DNA from: Vibrio chagasii
GTDB taxonomy: Bacteria > Pseudomonadota > Gammaproteobacteria > Enterobacterales > Vibrionaceae
DNA: 64,000 bases
Assembly: GCA_041879415.1 (NCBI GenBank)
Contig: CP090852.1
Span: forward strand, 1,736,001-1,800,000
Reading direction: 5' to 3'
The notes below the pieces were generated by a model that saw only the letters and a program-made list of their open reading frames with translations, did no database searches and was not told where the DNA came from. A program made the position numbers and the translations under genes. Every line of letters starts with the position of its first letter. Position 1 is the first letter of the stretch. This document shows, piece after piece, positions 53,118 through 61,396 of the stretch.

Positions 53118-54665
53118 TTAATTCGTGCCTTGCTGCTGCATCTTCTGCACAAGTTTTTGAAGTTTAAGCGTATTGTAGTTGATGTTAGCAGCACTAAAGC
53201 CTTGCCCAGCTTGCATTGGGTAGTCATCTAGAGAGCCCATAAACTTCGCCACTTCTTGAGACATCGGAACGAACAGCCACATATTGTCGATCATCCAGCG
53301 GGTGTACATACCTGACTCTTTCGCCGCAGTTTCAAACGGGTCCATACGTAGGTTGGTGATTGATGCCCAAGCTGGAGCCTGACGCACAGCCGATTGCATG
53401 TCACCTTCCATCATCGCAAAGCTGGCTTTCCAATCATTCCAACGTAGTGCGTTCAACTCACCATTTGCCGAGAAGTAAAGAATGGTCTCACGAGGCCCTT
53501 TGTCTTCTTTCCCTTCAAAGTAAGGCTTAAAGTTTGAGCCATCTAAATGAACACGCCACTCTTTGTCGTTCAGTGTTACGCCTTCTTTTAATTCTTCGAT
53601 GATGTTGTCGTTACCCGCAGCAGCTGCCAGTGTCGGTAGCCAGTCTTCTTGAGACATAAGAGCATTGATTGCAGAACCCGGCTTGATAACACCTGGCCAC
53701 TTCACGATTTGCGGTACACGCATACCACCTTCGTAAGTTGTGCCTTTCTCACCGTGGAATGGAGAGGTACCGCCGTCTGGCCAAGTAAACTTCTCAGCGC
53801 CGTTATCGGTAGACAGAATTACGATTGTGTTGTCCGCTACGTCTAAACGTTCGAGCGTATCAAGTAATGCACCGACATTGTCATCTAGTTGGCGCATACC
53901 ATCGGCATAGATACCTTGGCCTGTAATGCCATCGTAATGCTCGTTGAGGCGAGTCCACACGTGCATACGAGTTGAGTTGTACCAAACGAAGAACGGCTTA
54001 TCGGCTTTAACGGCTTTCTCCATGAAAGTAATCGTCGCTTCAGTAAAGTCTTCATCGATGGTTTCCATACGAGCACGAGTCAGTGGACCTGTGTCTTCAA
54101 TCTTGCCATCAGCTGTCGCTTTTATAACACCACGAGGACCGTACTGTTTTCTAAATTCTGGGTCTTTAGGGTAGAAGTACGTTTCAGGCTCTTCTTCAGC
54201 ATTTAAGTGGTATAGGTTACCGAAGAACTCATCAAAACCATGGTTTGTTGGAAGGTGTTTGTCTTGATCGCCTAAGTGGTTTTTACCAAATTGTGCCGTC
54301 GCGTAGCCTTCTTGCTTAAGCGCGTCGCCGATAGTGGGAGCCCAATCTGGAATACCGTGGTCAGAGCCCGGCATACCAATGGTTAGAAGGCCCGTACGGA
54401 AAGGGTGTTGACCCGTGATGAAAGCAGCACGGCCGGCAGTACAAGACTGTTGAGCGTACATGTCTGTGAAAATAGCGCCATCGTGGGCAATGCGATCGAT
54501 GTTTGGTGTTTCATATCCCATCATGCCGCGGTTGTATGCGCTGGTGTTGTAGTAGCCTAAATCATCAGCCCAGATTGCAAGAATGTTTGGCTGTTCTGCC
54601 GCCGCTACACTCTGAGCCAAGCTCAAGGCGCCCATTGCAAGCACGGATTTGGTAAAAGTAGTCAA
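53118..54665 (-). CDS. exported type I arylsulfatase
   Basis: Sulfatases hydrolyse sulfate esters using a formylglycine made from Cys or Ser. The signature is SCTAGRAAFITGQ, with Cys75 as the modified residue. Metal-binding aspartates are in AIWADDLGYYN, and STDNGAEKFTW carries the second pair. A signal peptide (about 1-23, ending VAAA) directs it to the periplasm. The protein has 515 residues. Translation appears to start at TTG (54665) behind agagga, since the first internal ATG at 54635 would cut the signal peptide. No maturase (FGE or anSME) gene is in the window. Marine polysaccharide sulfates are possible substrates. Confidence 0.9.
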   Translation of the reverse strand: MTTFTKSVLAMGALSLAQSVAAAEQPNILAIWADDLGYYNTSAYNRGMMGYETPNIDRIAHDGAIFTDMYAQQSCTAGRAAFITGQHPFRTGLLTIGMPGSDHGIPDWAPTIGDALKQEGYATAQFGKNHLGDQDKHLPTNHGFDEFFGNLYHLNAEEEPETYFYPKDPEFRKQYGPRGVIKATADGKIEDTGPLTRARMETIDEDFTEATITFMEKAVKADKPFFVWYNSTRMHVWTRLNEHYDGITGQGIYADGMRQLDDNVGALLDTLERLDVADNTIVILSTDNGAEKFTWPDGGTSPFHGEKGTTYEGGMRVPQIVKWPGVIKPGSAINALMSQEDWLPTLAAAAGNDNIIEELKEGVTLNDKEWRVHLDGSNFKPYFEGKEDKGPRETILYFSANGELNALRWNDWKASFAMMEGDMQSAVRQAPAWASITNLRMDPFETAAKESGMYTRWMIDNMWLFVPMSQEVAKFMGSLDDYPMQAGQGFSAANINYNTLKLQKLVQKMQQQGTN

Positions 54666-54943
54666 GGTACAGTCCTCTTATGGTTCTAGATTACGTTGCA
54701 GAAGAAAGTATCAAAACCGGATTAACCTTGAGGACTACAGGGTATAAATTCTAGTTAACTGCCTGAGTAACGTAAGGCGTGTAGGGGAGCTAGTTACGAT
54801 TTTCGGTAAATGAGTCGCTGAAAATATACATATTTTACGATCATTAATATGTTATCATCTCCCTACTACTTAAGGGGTGTCTTAAGGCATCGGGATGTAT
54901 GCGAGCAAATTTACGTGCTTGTGTCAGTCACTTTCTGGCGAAT

Positions 54944-55222
54944 ATGGAATCGAAAATGTTGTTGGAAGAAGTTGTAGAAATCATTGAATTAACCGACTCA
55001 GACCATTTATCTCACGCAATGGACCTGTTTAACGAGCATGGCTTTGTTTCCGCAGAGCATTTACCTTTCATGTCGGTGGTTTTTGAAACCGCACCTGAGC
55101 ATCTTGCGGAGAAACTGTCGCAGATTGGCTTCAAAGGTCTAGTGCAAGTAGAGAAAAGTGAAGATGCAACTGGCTTTGTGATCGTTGACGCTGAACGAGC
55201 TCAGCTTAGCAAAAGTGCGTAA
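54944..55222 (+). CDS. small conserved-looking protein of unknown function
   Basis: I do not recognise a family. The likely product is 92 residues, acidic, with alternating helix and strand (LLEEVVEIIELTDSDHL, then AMDLFNEHGFVSAEHLPF and GFKGLVQVEKSEDATG). It looks cytoplasmic. The start is uncertain: ATG 54899 with gggat ahead would add 15 residues of unlike character, and ATG 54956 is also possible. It lies 47 bases before another unknown gene on the same strand, suggesting an operon ending at the terminator at 55719. Confidence 0.6.
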   Translation: MESKMLLEEVVEIIELTDSDHLSHAMDLFNEHGFVSAEHLPFMSVVFETAPEHLAEKLSQIGFKGLVQVEKSEDATGFVIVDAERAQLSKSA

Positions 55223-55269
55223 TCAGAAACGCTCAATAATATCCGTTATGACAATTTGAGGTTAACACA

Positions 55270-55704
55270 GTGACAACAGCTACCGTTTCAGTAACAGAGC
55301 AACAGATCTCCAATGAACATGCACTTTTAGGTGCATCATTACTAGCGTCCCAAAAAGTAGAGTTGGCGCTGTTTAATGTGATCTCTAAATTAGCGAAAAC
55401 CTTGTCAAAAGATGCTCAGAAAGAGCTAGGTTTAGACCTAGATACTTTTTTGAGAGAGAAAGCGAGTCACCAAGAAGCAACACTCAGCTTGTATGAGCAG
55501 GCGTTCGGTGAACAACTACCGCTGAAAAAAAACGAACTTAACGATTTTATTTATCACAGAAACGTAGTGACTCGCAGTTTTTGGCGAGTGACAGGTGCTG
55601 ATGTTAAGGGTGGCGAGAAGCTAGCTAACCCAGAACTCTACCTAAAAGAGTTTCTTGCTAAATGTGAATACTGGCAAGTGATGCTGGATAACCAATCCAA
55701 ATAA
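55270..55704 (+). CDS. helical cytoplasmic protein of unknown function
   Basis: I do not recognise a family. The 144-residue protein begins at GTG 55270 behind gaggtta. It is strongly helical, without signal peptide or membrane helix, and about equally acidic and basic. Recognisable stretches are EHALLGASLLASQKVELALF, DLDTFLREKASHQEATLS and FIYHRNVVTRSFWRVTG. It lies behind the small gene at 54944, and a strong terminator follows its stop. Co-transcription with that gene is likely. Function unknown. Confidence 0.68.
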   Translation: MTTATVSVTEQQISNEHALLGASLLASQKVELALFNVISKLAKTLSKDAQKELGLDLDTFLREKASHQEATLSLYEQAFGEQLPLKKNELNDFIYHRNVVTRSFWRVTGADVKGGEKLANPELYLKEFLAKCEYWQVMLDNQSK

Positions 55705-55718
55705 TCACGCCGAAAAAG

Positions 55719-55750
55719 AAAGCCATAGCAGAAGTGCTATGGCTTTTTTG
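55719..55750. terminator. intrinsic terminator between unknown gene and cytochrome b561
   Basis: Stem aagccatagca / tgctatggctt with loop gaag, A-rich before and a T-run after; suits both convergent genes. Confidence 0.93.
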
Positions 55751-55787
55751 TTAGCCGCGATTTAAGTCCAAAGTCTCACAGTATTAT

Positions 55788-56351
55788 TTAAATCATCATT
55801 TTTAATACATAGTTCTTAGAGACAAAGTGGTGTTTAAGTGCTGCACTAATATGTAAAACAATCAAACAAGCTAGGGCAATACAACTGGCACGATGTAAAT
55901 AAAAGAAGAAGCTGTTGATTGCTGGGTTGGTAATTAGGTTTTCGACAGTGGTTAACCAGAATAGTGAGTAAGGTTGTTCCAGCATTAAATAGCCTGTACT
56001 GAACACCATAAACATAGCGAGGTACATTAAAGAGTGAGCAAGCTTAGCCACACACTTTTGTCCCTCTGGTATTGATGTTGGCATGGTTGGAGAAGAGCGA
56101 AAGTGACTCCAGATATAACGAATCACGAGCAATGGTGTCGCAACGGTTGCCAATGACATGTTAAGCACTGATAAGAATGAAAACAGCTCTGGATGACTGG
56201 TAACATAGTGCATCACATAACCTGCGATTGTGGCATAAAGGATTACTGAAGCCATTACCCAGTGCAGTACACGGCTTACTAAATCGTATCTTGGATTATT
56301 CAAATTAACCTCGCTCTGATCGTTATTAATATAAGTTTCACTTCGATGCAA
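55788..56351 (-). CDS. cytochrome b561
   Basis: A 187-residue membrane cytochrome of the prokaryotic b561 family, which carries electrons between quinone and other partners through two b hemes. Four helices are visible; heme-ligand histidines are in SRVLHWVMAS, LAHSLMYLAMF, LHRASCIAL and LHISAALKHHF. The frame begins with TTG at 56351; a second TTG at 56303 with gcgagg ahead is an alternative that would remove 16 polar residues. It is a single gene. Partner unknown; the proton donor side and substrate cannot be inferred. Confidence 0.87.
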   Translation of the reverse strand: MHRSETYINNDQSEVNLNNPRYDLVSRVLHWVMASVILYATIAGYVMHYVTSHPELFSFLSVLNMSLATVATPLLVIRYIWSHFRSSPTMPTSIPEGQKCVAKLAHSLMYLAMFMVFSTGYLMLEQPYSLFWLTTVENLITNPAINSFFFYLHRASCIALACLIVLHISAALKHHFVSKNYVLKMMI

Positions 56352-56579
56352 TAAATCAAATGACTCTATATTCGCATCGCGAATTAATTATATAGAACAG
56401 TATTACTTGGTATTTTTATAATTTAGAAATTAATGATGTTGCTTCAGGTGTTTTATAATTATCAATGATGTTTTAGAGTGTTAATTCCAATATGGATAAG
56501 GCAAACTTGCCCACTTCCTAGCTTGTATGCCTATTACGAGATACAGTTAGGTTAAAGACAAATATATAAGGAATGTATA

Positions 56580-57419
56580 ATGCTTCGAATCTTATTGATT
56601 GCAGTTATCTCAGTGTTCAGCACAATGAGTTTTGCAAGCGAAGAAGTTAAGTACTCTGAGAAAGAGTATTTGGATAGACCATTGATGGAACGCTACGTTT
56701 TAGATGAGTTGAAGCAGTTGCGAATGGATCAGCAAGATCTTGAAAGGCGTCTCACCATTCAGATGACGGATCGCGAGCTGGCTGTGGCGGATAAGTCACT
56801 CAATTATGCCAATGTCACCGTTACCTATTTCTTCTACATTATTGCAGGCGTGGCGTCTTTAATCGCCTTAGTGGGTTGGCAGTCGCTCAAAGAGCTAAAA
56901 CACACCACCAAAGAGATGGCAGATCAACGACTCAATACTATCGCTCAAGAGTATGAGAAAAAGTTCAATGTGCTTGAGAGAGACTTGAAGCGTAAGACAA
57001 GAATCATTTCAGAGAACAACCGAGAAATCGAAATCATCAATGAGATCCACAATCTATGGTTGAGGGCGCAGAATGCTCAAACCGCGGAACAGAAAATTGA
57101 AATTTATGATGAGATTTTGAAGGTTCGTCCTGGGGACTTGGAAGCATTGACATATAAAGCAGACGCAGCGATGGAGATTCAGGAATACCATTGGGCGATG
57201 AGCTTATGTAATCGTGTGTTAGAGGTGGATGACCAGAACGCTCATGCTTTATATCAACGAGCGTGTGCTTACGCTAGGTTGGGAGCGGAAGGGCAAGCGA
57301 TTGATGATTTAGAACGCTCTGTTGAAGCCAGTGGCTCAATGCGAGAGTTGTTGGCTGAAGAACCGGACTTCGAAATGCTTCGAGGTTTAGAACGTTTTGA
57401 GGCGCTTCGCGAAGAATAA
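56580..57419 (+). CDS. membrane-anchored coiled-coil TPR protein
   Basis: A 279-residue protein with a signal-peptide-like N-terminus (about 1-19), a helical part, a transmembrane helix (about 82-101, VTYFFYIIAGVASLIALVGW), a coiled coil (about 108-160, rich in Glu/Lys) and tetratricopeptide repeats in the last 120 residues, for example YDEILKVRPGDLEALTYKAD and LCNRVLEVDDQNAHALYQRA. TPR domains bind partner proteins. It is followed by a terminator and then the M23 peptidase gene. A scaffolding role in the envelope is plausible; no direct evidence. Confidence 0.75.
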   Translation: MLRILLIAVISVFSTMSFASEEVKYSEKEYLDRPLMERYVLDELKQLRMDQQDLERRLTIQMTDRELAVADKSLNYANVTVTYFFYIIAGVASLIALVGWQSLKELKHTTKEMADQRLNTIAQEYEKKFNVLERDLKRKTRIISENNREIEIINEIHNLWLRAQNAQTAEQKIEIYDEILKVRPGDLEALTYKADAAMEIQEYHWAMSLCNRVLEVDDQNAHALYQRACAYARLGAEGQAIDDLERSVEASGSMRELLAEEPDFEMLRGLERFEALREE

Positions 57420-57429
57420 GGATTTGATT

Positions 57430-57461
57430 GTATGGTGGGGTCGCGTCCCACCATACTTTTA
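57430..57461 (+). terminator. intrinsic terminator after TPR gene
   Basis: Perfect 10-bp stem gtatggtggg / cccaccatac with loop gtcgcgt, followed by tttta. Confidence 0.88.
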
Positions 57462-57562
57462 TGCTTTATACGGAACGGTTTCTTACATTTCATTAGTGCT
57501 TTTGCATGATTTGTTATGTTATAACACTTTCTAAGTTCCTTGTTTTAACCGTTAAGTATTTT

Positions 57563-58819
57563 ATGAAGTACCTCCGTATTAGCCTGATTATTATTGCAAT
57601 CAGTGCATTTTCACTCGCTACTTTCCTTTCCTTTCATTCCGAACCAGAAAAAGAAATTTCAATAAAAATAACGCCTTATCAAGAACTACACACGGACGGT
57701 GAAGCACAGGCGCAGGCACAAAATCAGACTAGCTCAATAGTCAAAATTCACTACTTTGTGAAGGTAGGGGATACCCTCAGCAACATCTTTTCGTCTTGGA
57801 ATCTGCCTTATGAAACCGTACATAAGATCATGGAAGCGGATCTTGAGTCTTTGAAACTCGATACAATTAAGCCAGGTGATCATTTAGAACTGGTTTTGGA
57901 TGCTGACTCTAAACAGCTTGTGGAGCTGATTTATCACGAGAGTCTGGTTGAGCAAGCGACCTTTACTCGAAACGATGATGGTAGTTTCACTTATAAATTC
58001 CACGAGATCCCAGGTGAATGGAAAGAAAAACTCTATGCAGGTAGTGTCCAAGGGAGTTTTTCAACGTCTGCATACAGAGCAGGGTTAACTACCGCTCAGA
58101 TAGCGAATATTACTCGCACGTTGAAAGATAAAGTTAACTTCGCTCGTGAGCTGAGAGCGGGTGACCGCTTCAATGTATTGGTTAAAGAGCAATACACAGA
58201 TGATCACCTAACAGGCAAAACAGAAGTTCAAGGTATCTCGATTCAGTTACGAAACCGCGAAGTGGCAGCGTTTCTCGCGCCAGATGGTCTCTTCTATGAC
58301 AGAGAGGGCAATAGTCTAGAGCAAGCCTTTGATAGATACCCTGTCGACAGAAAATTCCGACGAATTACCTCATCGTTTAATCCGACACGAAGACACCCAG
58401 TAACAGGGCGAATCTCGCCGCACAATGGTACCGACTTTGCGACACCAGTGGGCTCACCGGTTTACTCAACGGGTGATGGCCGTGTTGTAGCGCTTCGTGA
58501 CCACCCGTATGCCGGCAAGTACTTGGTGATCGAACACAACAGTGTATATACGACGCGTTATCTTCACTTAAGCCGCTTCTTAGTTAAGAAAGGGCAACAA
58601 ATTAAGCGAGGCCAGAAAATTGCGCTATCGGGGGCGACTGGCCGTATTACTGGCCCTCACTTGCATTTTGAGGTGTTGGTTCGTGGTCGAGCTGTTGATG
58701 CGATGAAGGCTAACCTACCGATGGCGAGCTCGATTATGCCTAAAGACAGAAAAGAGTTTTTAGCTCGAATCGTCTCTTTTGATGCCATGCTCTCTAAGCC
58801 AGCAGAACGTGCGAGCTAG
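57563..58819 (+). CDS. M23-family peptidoglycan endopeptidase (MepM/Shy-like)
   Basis: A cell-wall DD-endopeptidase that cuts peptide crosslinks to allow growth. The 418-residue protein has an N-terminal anchor or signal helix (about 6-25). OapA/LysM-like domains follow (about 58-150, including VKVGDTLSNIFSSWNLPYE), then the M23 domain at about 290-390 with HNGTDFATPVGSPVYSTGDG and GPHLHFEVLVRG. The zinc ligands HxxxD and HxH are present. Vibrio cholerae has three such enzymes (ShyA, ShyB, ShyC); this resembles the group, but I cannot assign one. ATG 57563 gives the proper signal region. Confidence 0.9.
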   Translation: MKYLRISLIIIAISAFSLATFLSFHSEPEKEISIKITPYQELHTDGEAQAQAQNQTSSIVKIHYFVKVGDTLSNIFSSWNLPYETVHKIMEADLESLKLDTIKPGDHLELVLDADSKQLVELIYHESLVEQATFTRNDDGSFTYKFHEIPGEWKEKLYAGSVQGSFSTSAYRAGLTTAQIANITRTLKDKVNFARELRAGDRFNVLVKEQYTDDHLTGKTEVQGISIQLRNREVAAFLAPDGLFYDREGNSLEQAFDRYPVDRKFRRITSSFNPTRRHPVTGRISPHNGTDFATPVGSPVYSTGDGRVVALRDHPYAGKYLVIEHNSVYTTRYLHLSRFLVKKGQQIKRGQKIALSGATGRITGPHLHFEVLVRGRAVDAMKANLPMASSIMPKDRKEFLARIVSFDAMLSKPAERAS

Positions 58820-58850
58820 AGGTATTCAAATTAACTTAGCAATACATACA

Positions 58851-58892
58851 AAAACGCCCCTTAGCTAACGGTTTAGCTAAGGGGCGTTTTTT
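58851..58892 (+). terminator. intrinsic terminator after M23 peptidase
   Basis: Long stem aaaacgccccttagct / agctaaggggcgtttt with loop aacggttt, followed by a T-run. Confidence 0.95.
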
Positions 58893-58997
58893 ATAGGGAA
58901 TCACACAACTGAGCGAATGACTCAGTTTTCTGTTAGATAGAATTGCCGGGGGGCGAGGTTTGGTGGTTAGCCGGGCTCAGAATCAACCTGTAACTAG

Positions 58998-59318
58998 TTA
59001 AGCAACAACTACCGCTGTGCCACTGGCAGAAACCATTAGCATGCCGTTACCTGTGCCAAGCACTTCGTAATCGATGTCGACACCCACGACGGCGTTTGCT
59101 CCGGCTTCAATGGCTTTCTGCTCTAACTCTTTGAATGCATAGTTGCGTGCTTTCTCGAGTTCCTTTTCGTAGGTGCCAGAACGCCCACCAACAAAATCAC
59201 GAATACCAGAAAACATATCCTTGAATACGTTCACCCCTAAGATAGCCTCTCCGGCAATAACCCCTTTGTAGTCGACAATGCGTTTACCTTCGACAGATTG
59301 TGTGGTGGTAATGATCAT
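58998..59318 (-). CDS. YbjQ-family (DUF74) protein
   Basis: A 106-residue cytoplasmic protein of the YbjQ family, a small pentameric fold of unknown function once called heavy-metal binding. The typical beginning (TTQSVEGKRIVDYKGVIAGE), the central DFVGGRSGTYEKEL-like segment RDFVGGRSGTYEKELEKARN, and GANAVVGVDIDYE near the end are all present. Length is normal. It is followed on the same strand by no gene within the next 100 bases. It lies 24 bases after the stop of the LysR gene on the same strand, so read-through is possible. Confidence 0.9.
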   Translation of the reverse strand: MIITTTQSVEGKRIVDYKGVIAGEAILGVNVFKDMFSGIRDFVGGRSGTYEKELEKARNYAFKELEQKAIEAGANAVVGVDIDYEVLGTGNGMLMVSASGTAVVVA

Positions 59319-59342
59319 AATGGCCTCTTGTAAGTAACGGTT

Positions 59343-60290
59343 CTATTGGATGTTATCGGTATGTTCTTCTTGTGTTCGATCGTTAAGTGTCATGTCTGAA
59401 TTGGCAAATTCATGTCTTAACCATGTTCTCAGTTTTAGCACACTTTCTTGTTTTAACTTGTTTTTTGGGCAAACAAAATAGAAATCTTGGTGTGGGTTAG
59501 CGACTGGCTCGCCAAGCTCAACCAGCATGCCGTGGCTGATATCATCTTTTACAAACAAGCGATGGGTGACTAATACGCCAAGTGAACGAATGGCGGCTTG
59601 TACTGCTTGAATCGATACATCAAACGTTAGATTGCTGTGGAAACTGGGCATTGGGATTTGATAATGGTCACACCATACTTGCCAGTCGTGTTTGCGCCTA
59701 GGGTTAAAAACACCAATTGTAGGGTTCTGTTCGACAAGCTCTATGACACTTAACTCTTTATTGTTTGCAAGTAGCGTAGGGCTACATACCAGCACCAGAT
59801 CATCATCGCCAAGTTTTTCGCTGTAGTACTGCTCCCACTCATTCGGTTTGCCATGCACAAGAGCAATATCAACCCCTTCTTGTTCAATATCGAAAGGGCC
59901 CGTTAGTGTTGAAATACGAATATCAAGTGACGGAGCGAAAGCTTGAAAGTCGGGGACGCGGGGGATCCACCAATGCATTGCAAGCGAATTCACCATATTG
60001 AGGGTAATGCGATGGTCATTGGGCGTCCTTGCTAGCTCTTCAGTCGCCTCTATCACCTGTTCCAACGCAGGAGCGACCTTGCGGTAATAACGTTTACCAG
60101 CGGCATTAAGGACAACGCGGCGACCTACTCGCTGAAACAGCGGCCTATTGACCTGTTGTTCTAAAGACTTAATGGCTTGGCTTACTGCAGAGTGGCTGAC
60201 ATACAACACACGAGCGGCATCGGTCATGCTGCCAGTTTCTGCAACAGCAATGAAAGCATAAACGGATTTAAGCGGAACGAGCTTTTTCAT
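59343..60290 (-). CDS. LysR-family regulator (GcvA-like), divergent from DMT transporter
   Basis: A 315-residue LysR-type regulator. The helix-turn-helix is AFIAVAETGSMTDAARVLYV followed by SHSAVSQAIKSLEQQVNR, with the domain typical of the GcvA/AmpR group (PLFQRVGRRVVLNAAGKRYY). The ligand domain follows (about 95-300). The frame runs further upstream, but the ATG at 60290 with aagga ahead gives normal length. It is divergent from an EamA transporter gene across 91 bases, so it probably controls that transporter. The inducer is unknown. Confidence 0.88.
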   Translation of the reverse strand: MKKLVPLKSVYAFIAVAETGSMTDAARVLYVSHSAVSQAIKSLEQQVNRPLFQRVGRRVVLNAAGKRYYRKVAPALEQVIEATEELARTPNDHRITLNMVNSLAMHWWIPRVPDFQAFAPSLDIRISTLTGPFDIEQEGVDIALVHGKPNEWEQYYSEKLGDDDLVLVCSPTLLANNKELSVIELVEQNPTIGVFNPRRKHDWQVWCDHYQIPMPSFHSNLTFDVSIQAVQAAIRSLGVLVTHRLFVKDDISHGMLVELGEPVANPHQDFYFVCPKNKLKQESVLKLRTWLRHEFANSDMTLNDRTQEEHTDNIQ

Positions 60291-60381
60291 TGGTAAGTTT
60301 TCCTTACAGTTATGGTTAATATTACTCGCTATTTTTAATGACGTCACGCTTCTAAAATAGACAGCATAGGAGGTGATAATT

Positions 60382-61392
60382 ATGTCTGATATTACCAAAG
60401 CGACGACTTTCATGTTGTTGTCTACATTCAGTTTGTCTTTAAGCGGTTTAATGGCGAAGTATCTATCGGAAGCGATGCCTATTTCATTATTAAGCTTCGT
60501 GCGTTTTTTCTTACCTAGCCTGCTCTTATTCTTTTTTCTTATCTTTTCTAAAATCAGCAGGCCGACAGGAAATATGTGGAAGCCATTGGTCATGCGCGCG
60601 ATATTCATGGTGGCATGTCAGTGGTGTTTTCTTACGTCGTTACAAACTTTAGCGCTGGTGGAAGGTGTGGTGCTATTCAGTACTGGACCGCTATTCATTC
60701 CTTTGTTAGAAAAGTTAATGTTTGGAACCAAAATTCATACAACAACCATATTTTGTTTAGTGATAACCTTTGTCGGTGTTGTGATGATGGCCGGGGATTG
60801 GTCGCAGTTTAAATTTGGCTCTGAGTTCTTGAGGCCTGAATTACTGCTCGGTTTGTTGGCTGGAGTATTCAACTCAGCGTCACAAGTGAGTTTGTATCGC
60901 GCTTCTAAAACCAGTCTCACGCCTGCAGAGCTCAATGCTTGGACATTCTTGGTTGCGGCAATATTGGTTATCCCAATGTTGGTATTCACCTCAATAAAAG
61001 GCACTTCTGGAGTGCAAGCAGATTCAAGTATTCTTAATACTTTAAAGACGATTGACCAAATCGGCTGGATTGGAATAGGTGCATTTGGATTGGCGTTATG
61101 TACTGTTAATACGCAGATCTTCCGTTCAAAGGCTTACAAGCTTGCAGAAAGTGGTTCTCAACTGGCTCCGTTAATTTTCACCAACATGTTATTTAGTGCA
61201 CTGTGGCAAGGTGTGTTTTTTGATGATGTATTTTCTACTCAGCAGTTGGTCGGTATTAATCTGATTGTCGCTGCGAGCATCACAAACACATTGTTAGCGA
61301 AAAAGCACAGTAAAGCTGGGCAAGCAGCCAAGCCGACGAGCAGCTCCAAAGAAAGCTCGATGTTGGGTTTACAGCCAATAGTTAAGCGCTAA
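60382..61392 (+). CDS. EamA/DMT-family transporter controlled by the divergent LysR gene
   Basis: A 336-residue protein with ten helices in two EamA halves: TFMLLSTFSLSLSGLMAKYL at the start, VEGVVLFSTGPLFIPLLEKL in the first half, and GSQLAPLIFTNMLFSALWQG in the second. A hydrophilic tail of about 30 residues follows the last helix. ATG 60382 has the perfect Shine-Dalgarno taggaggt. Such carriers often export amino acids or other metabolites; the substrate is not readable. It converges with the HD-GYP gene, four bases away, with no terminator visible. Confidence 0.85.
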   Translation: MSDITKATTFMLLSTFSLSLSGLMAKYLSEAMPISLLSFVRFFLPSLLLFFFLIFSKISRPTGNMWKPLVMRAIFMVACQWCFLTSLQTLALVEGVVLFSTGPLFIPLLEKLMFGTKIHTTTIFCLVITFVGVVMMAGDWSQFKFGSEFLRPELLLGLLAGVFNSASQVSLYRASKTSLTPAELNAWTFLVAAILVIPMLVFTSIKGTSGVQADSSILNTLKTIDQIGWIGIGAFGLALCTVNTQIFRSKAYKLAESGSQLAPLIFTNMLFSALWQGVFFDDVFSTQQLVGINLIVAASITNTLLAKKHSKAGQAAKPTSSSKESSMLGLQPIVKR

Positions 61393-61396
61393 CCGT

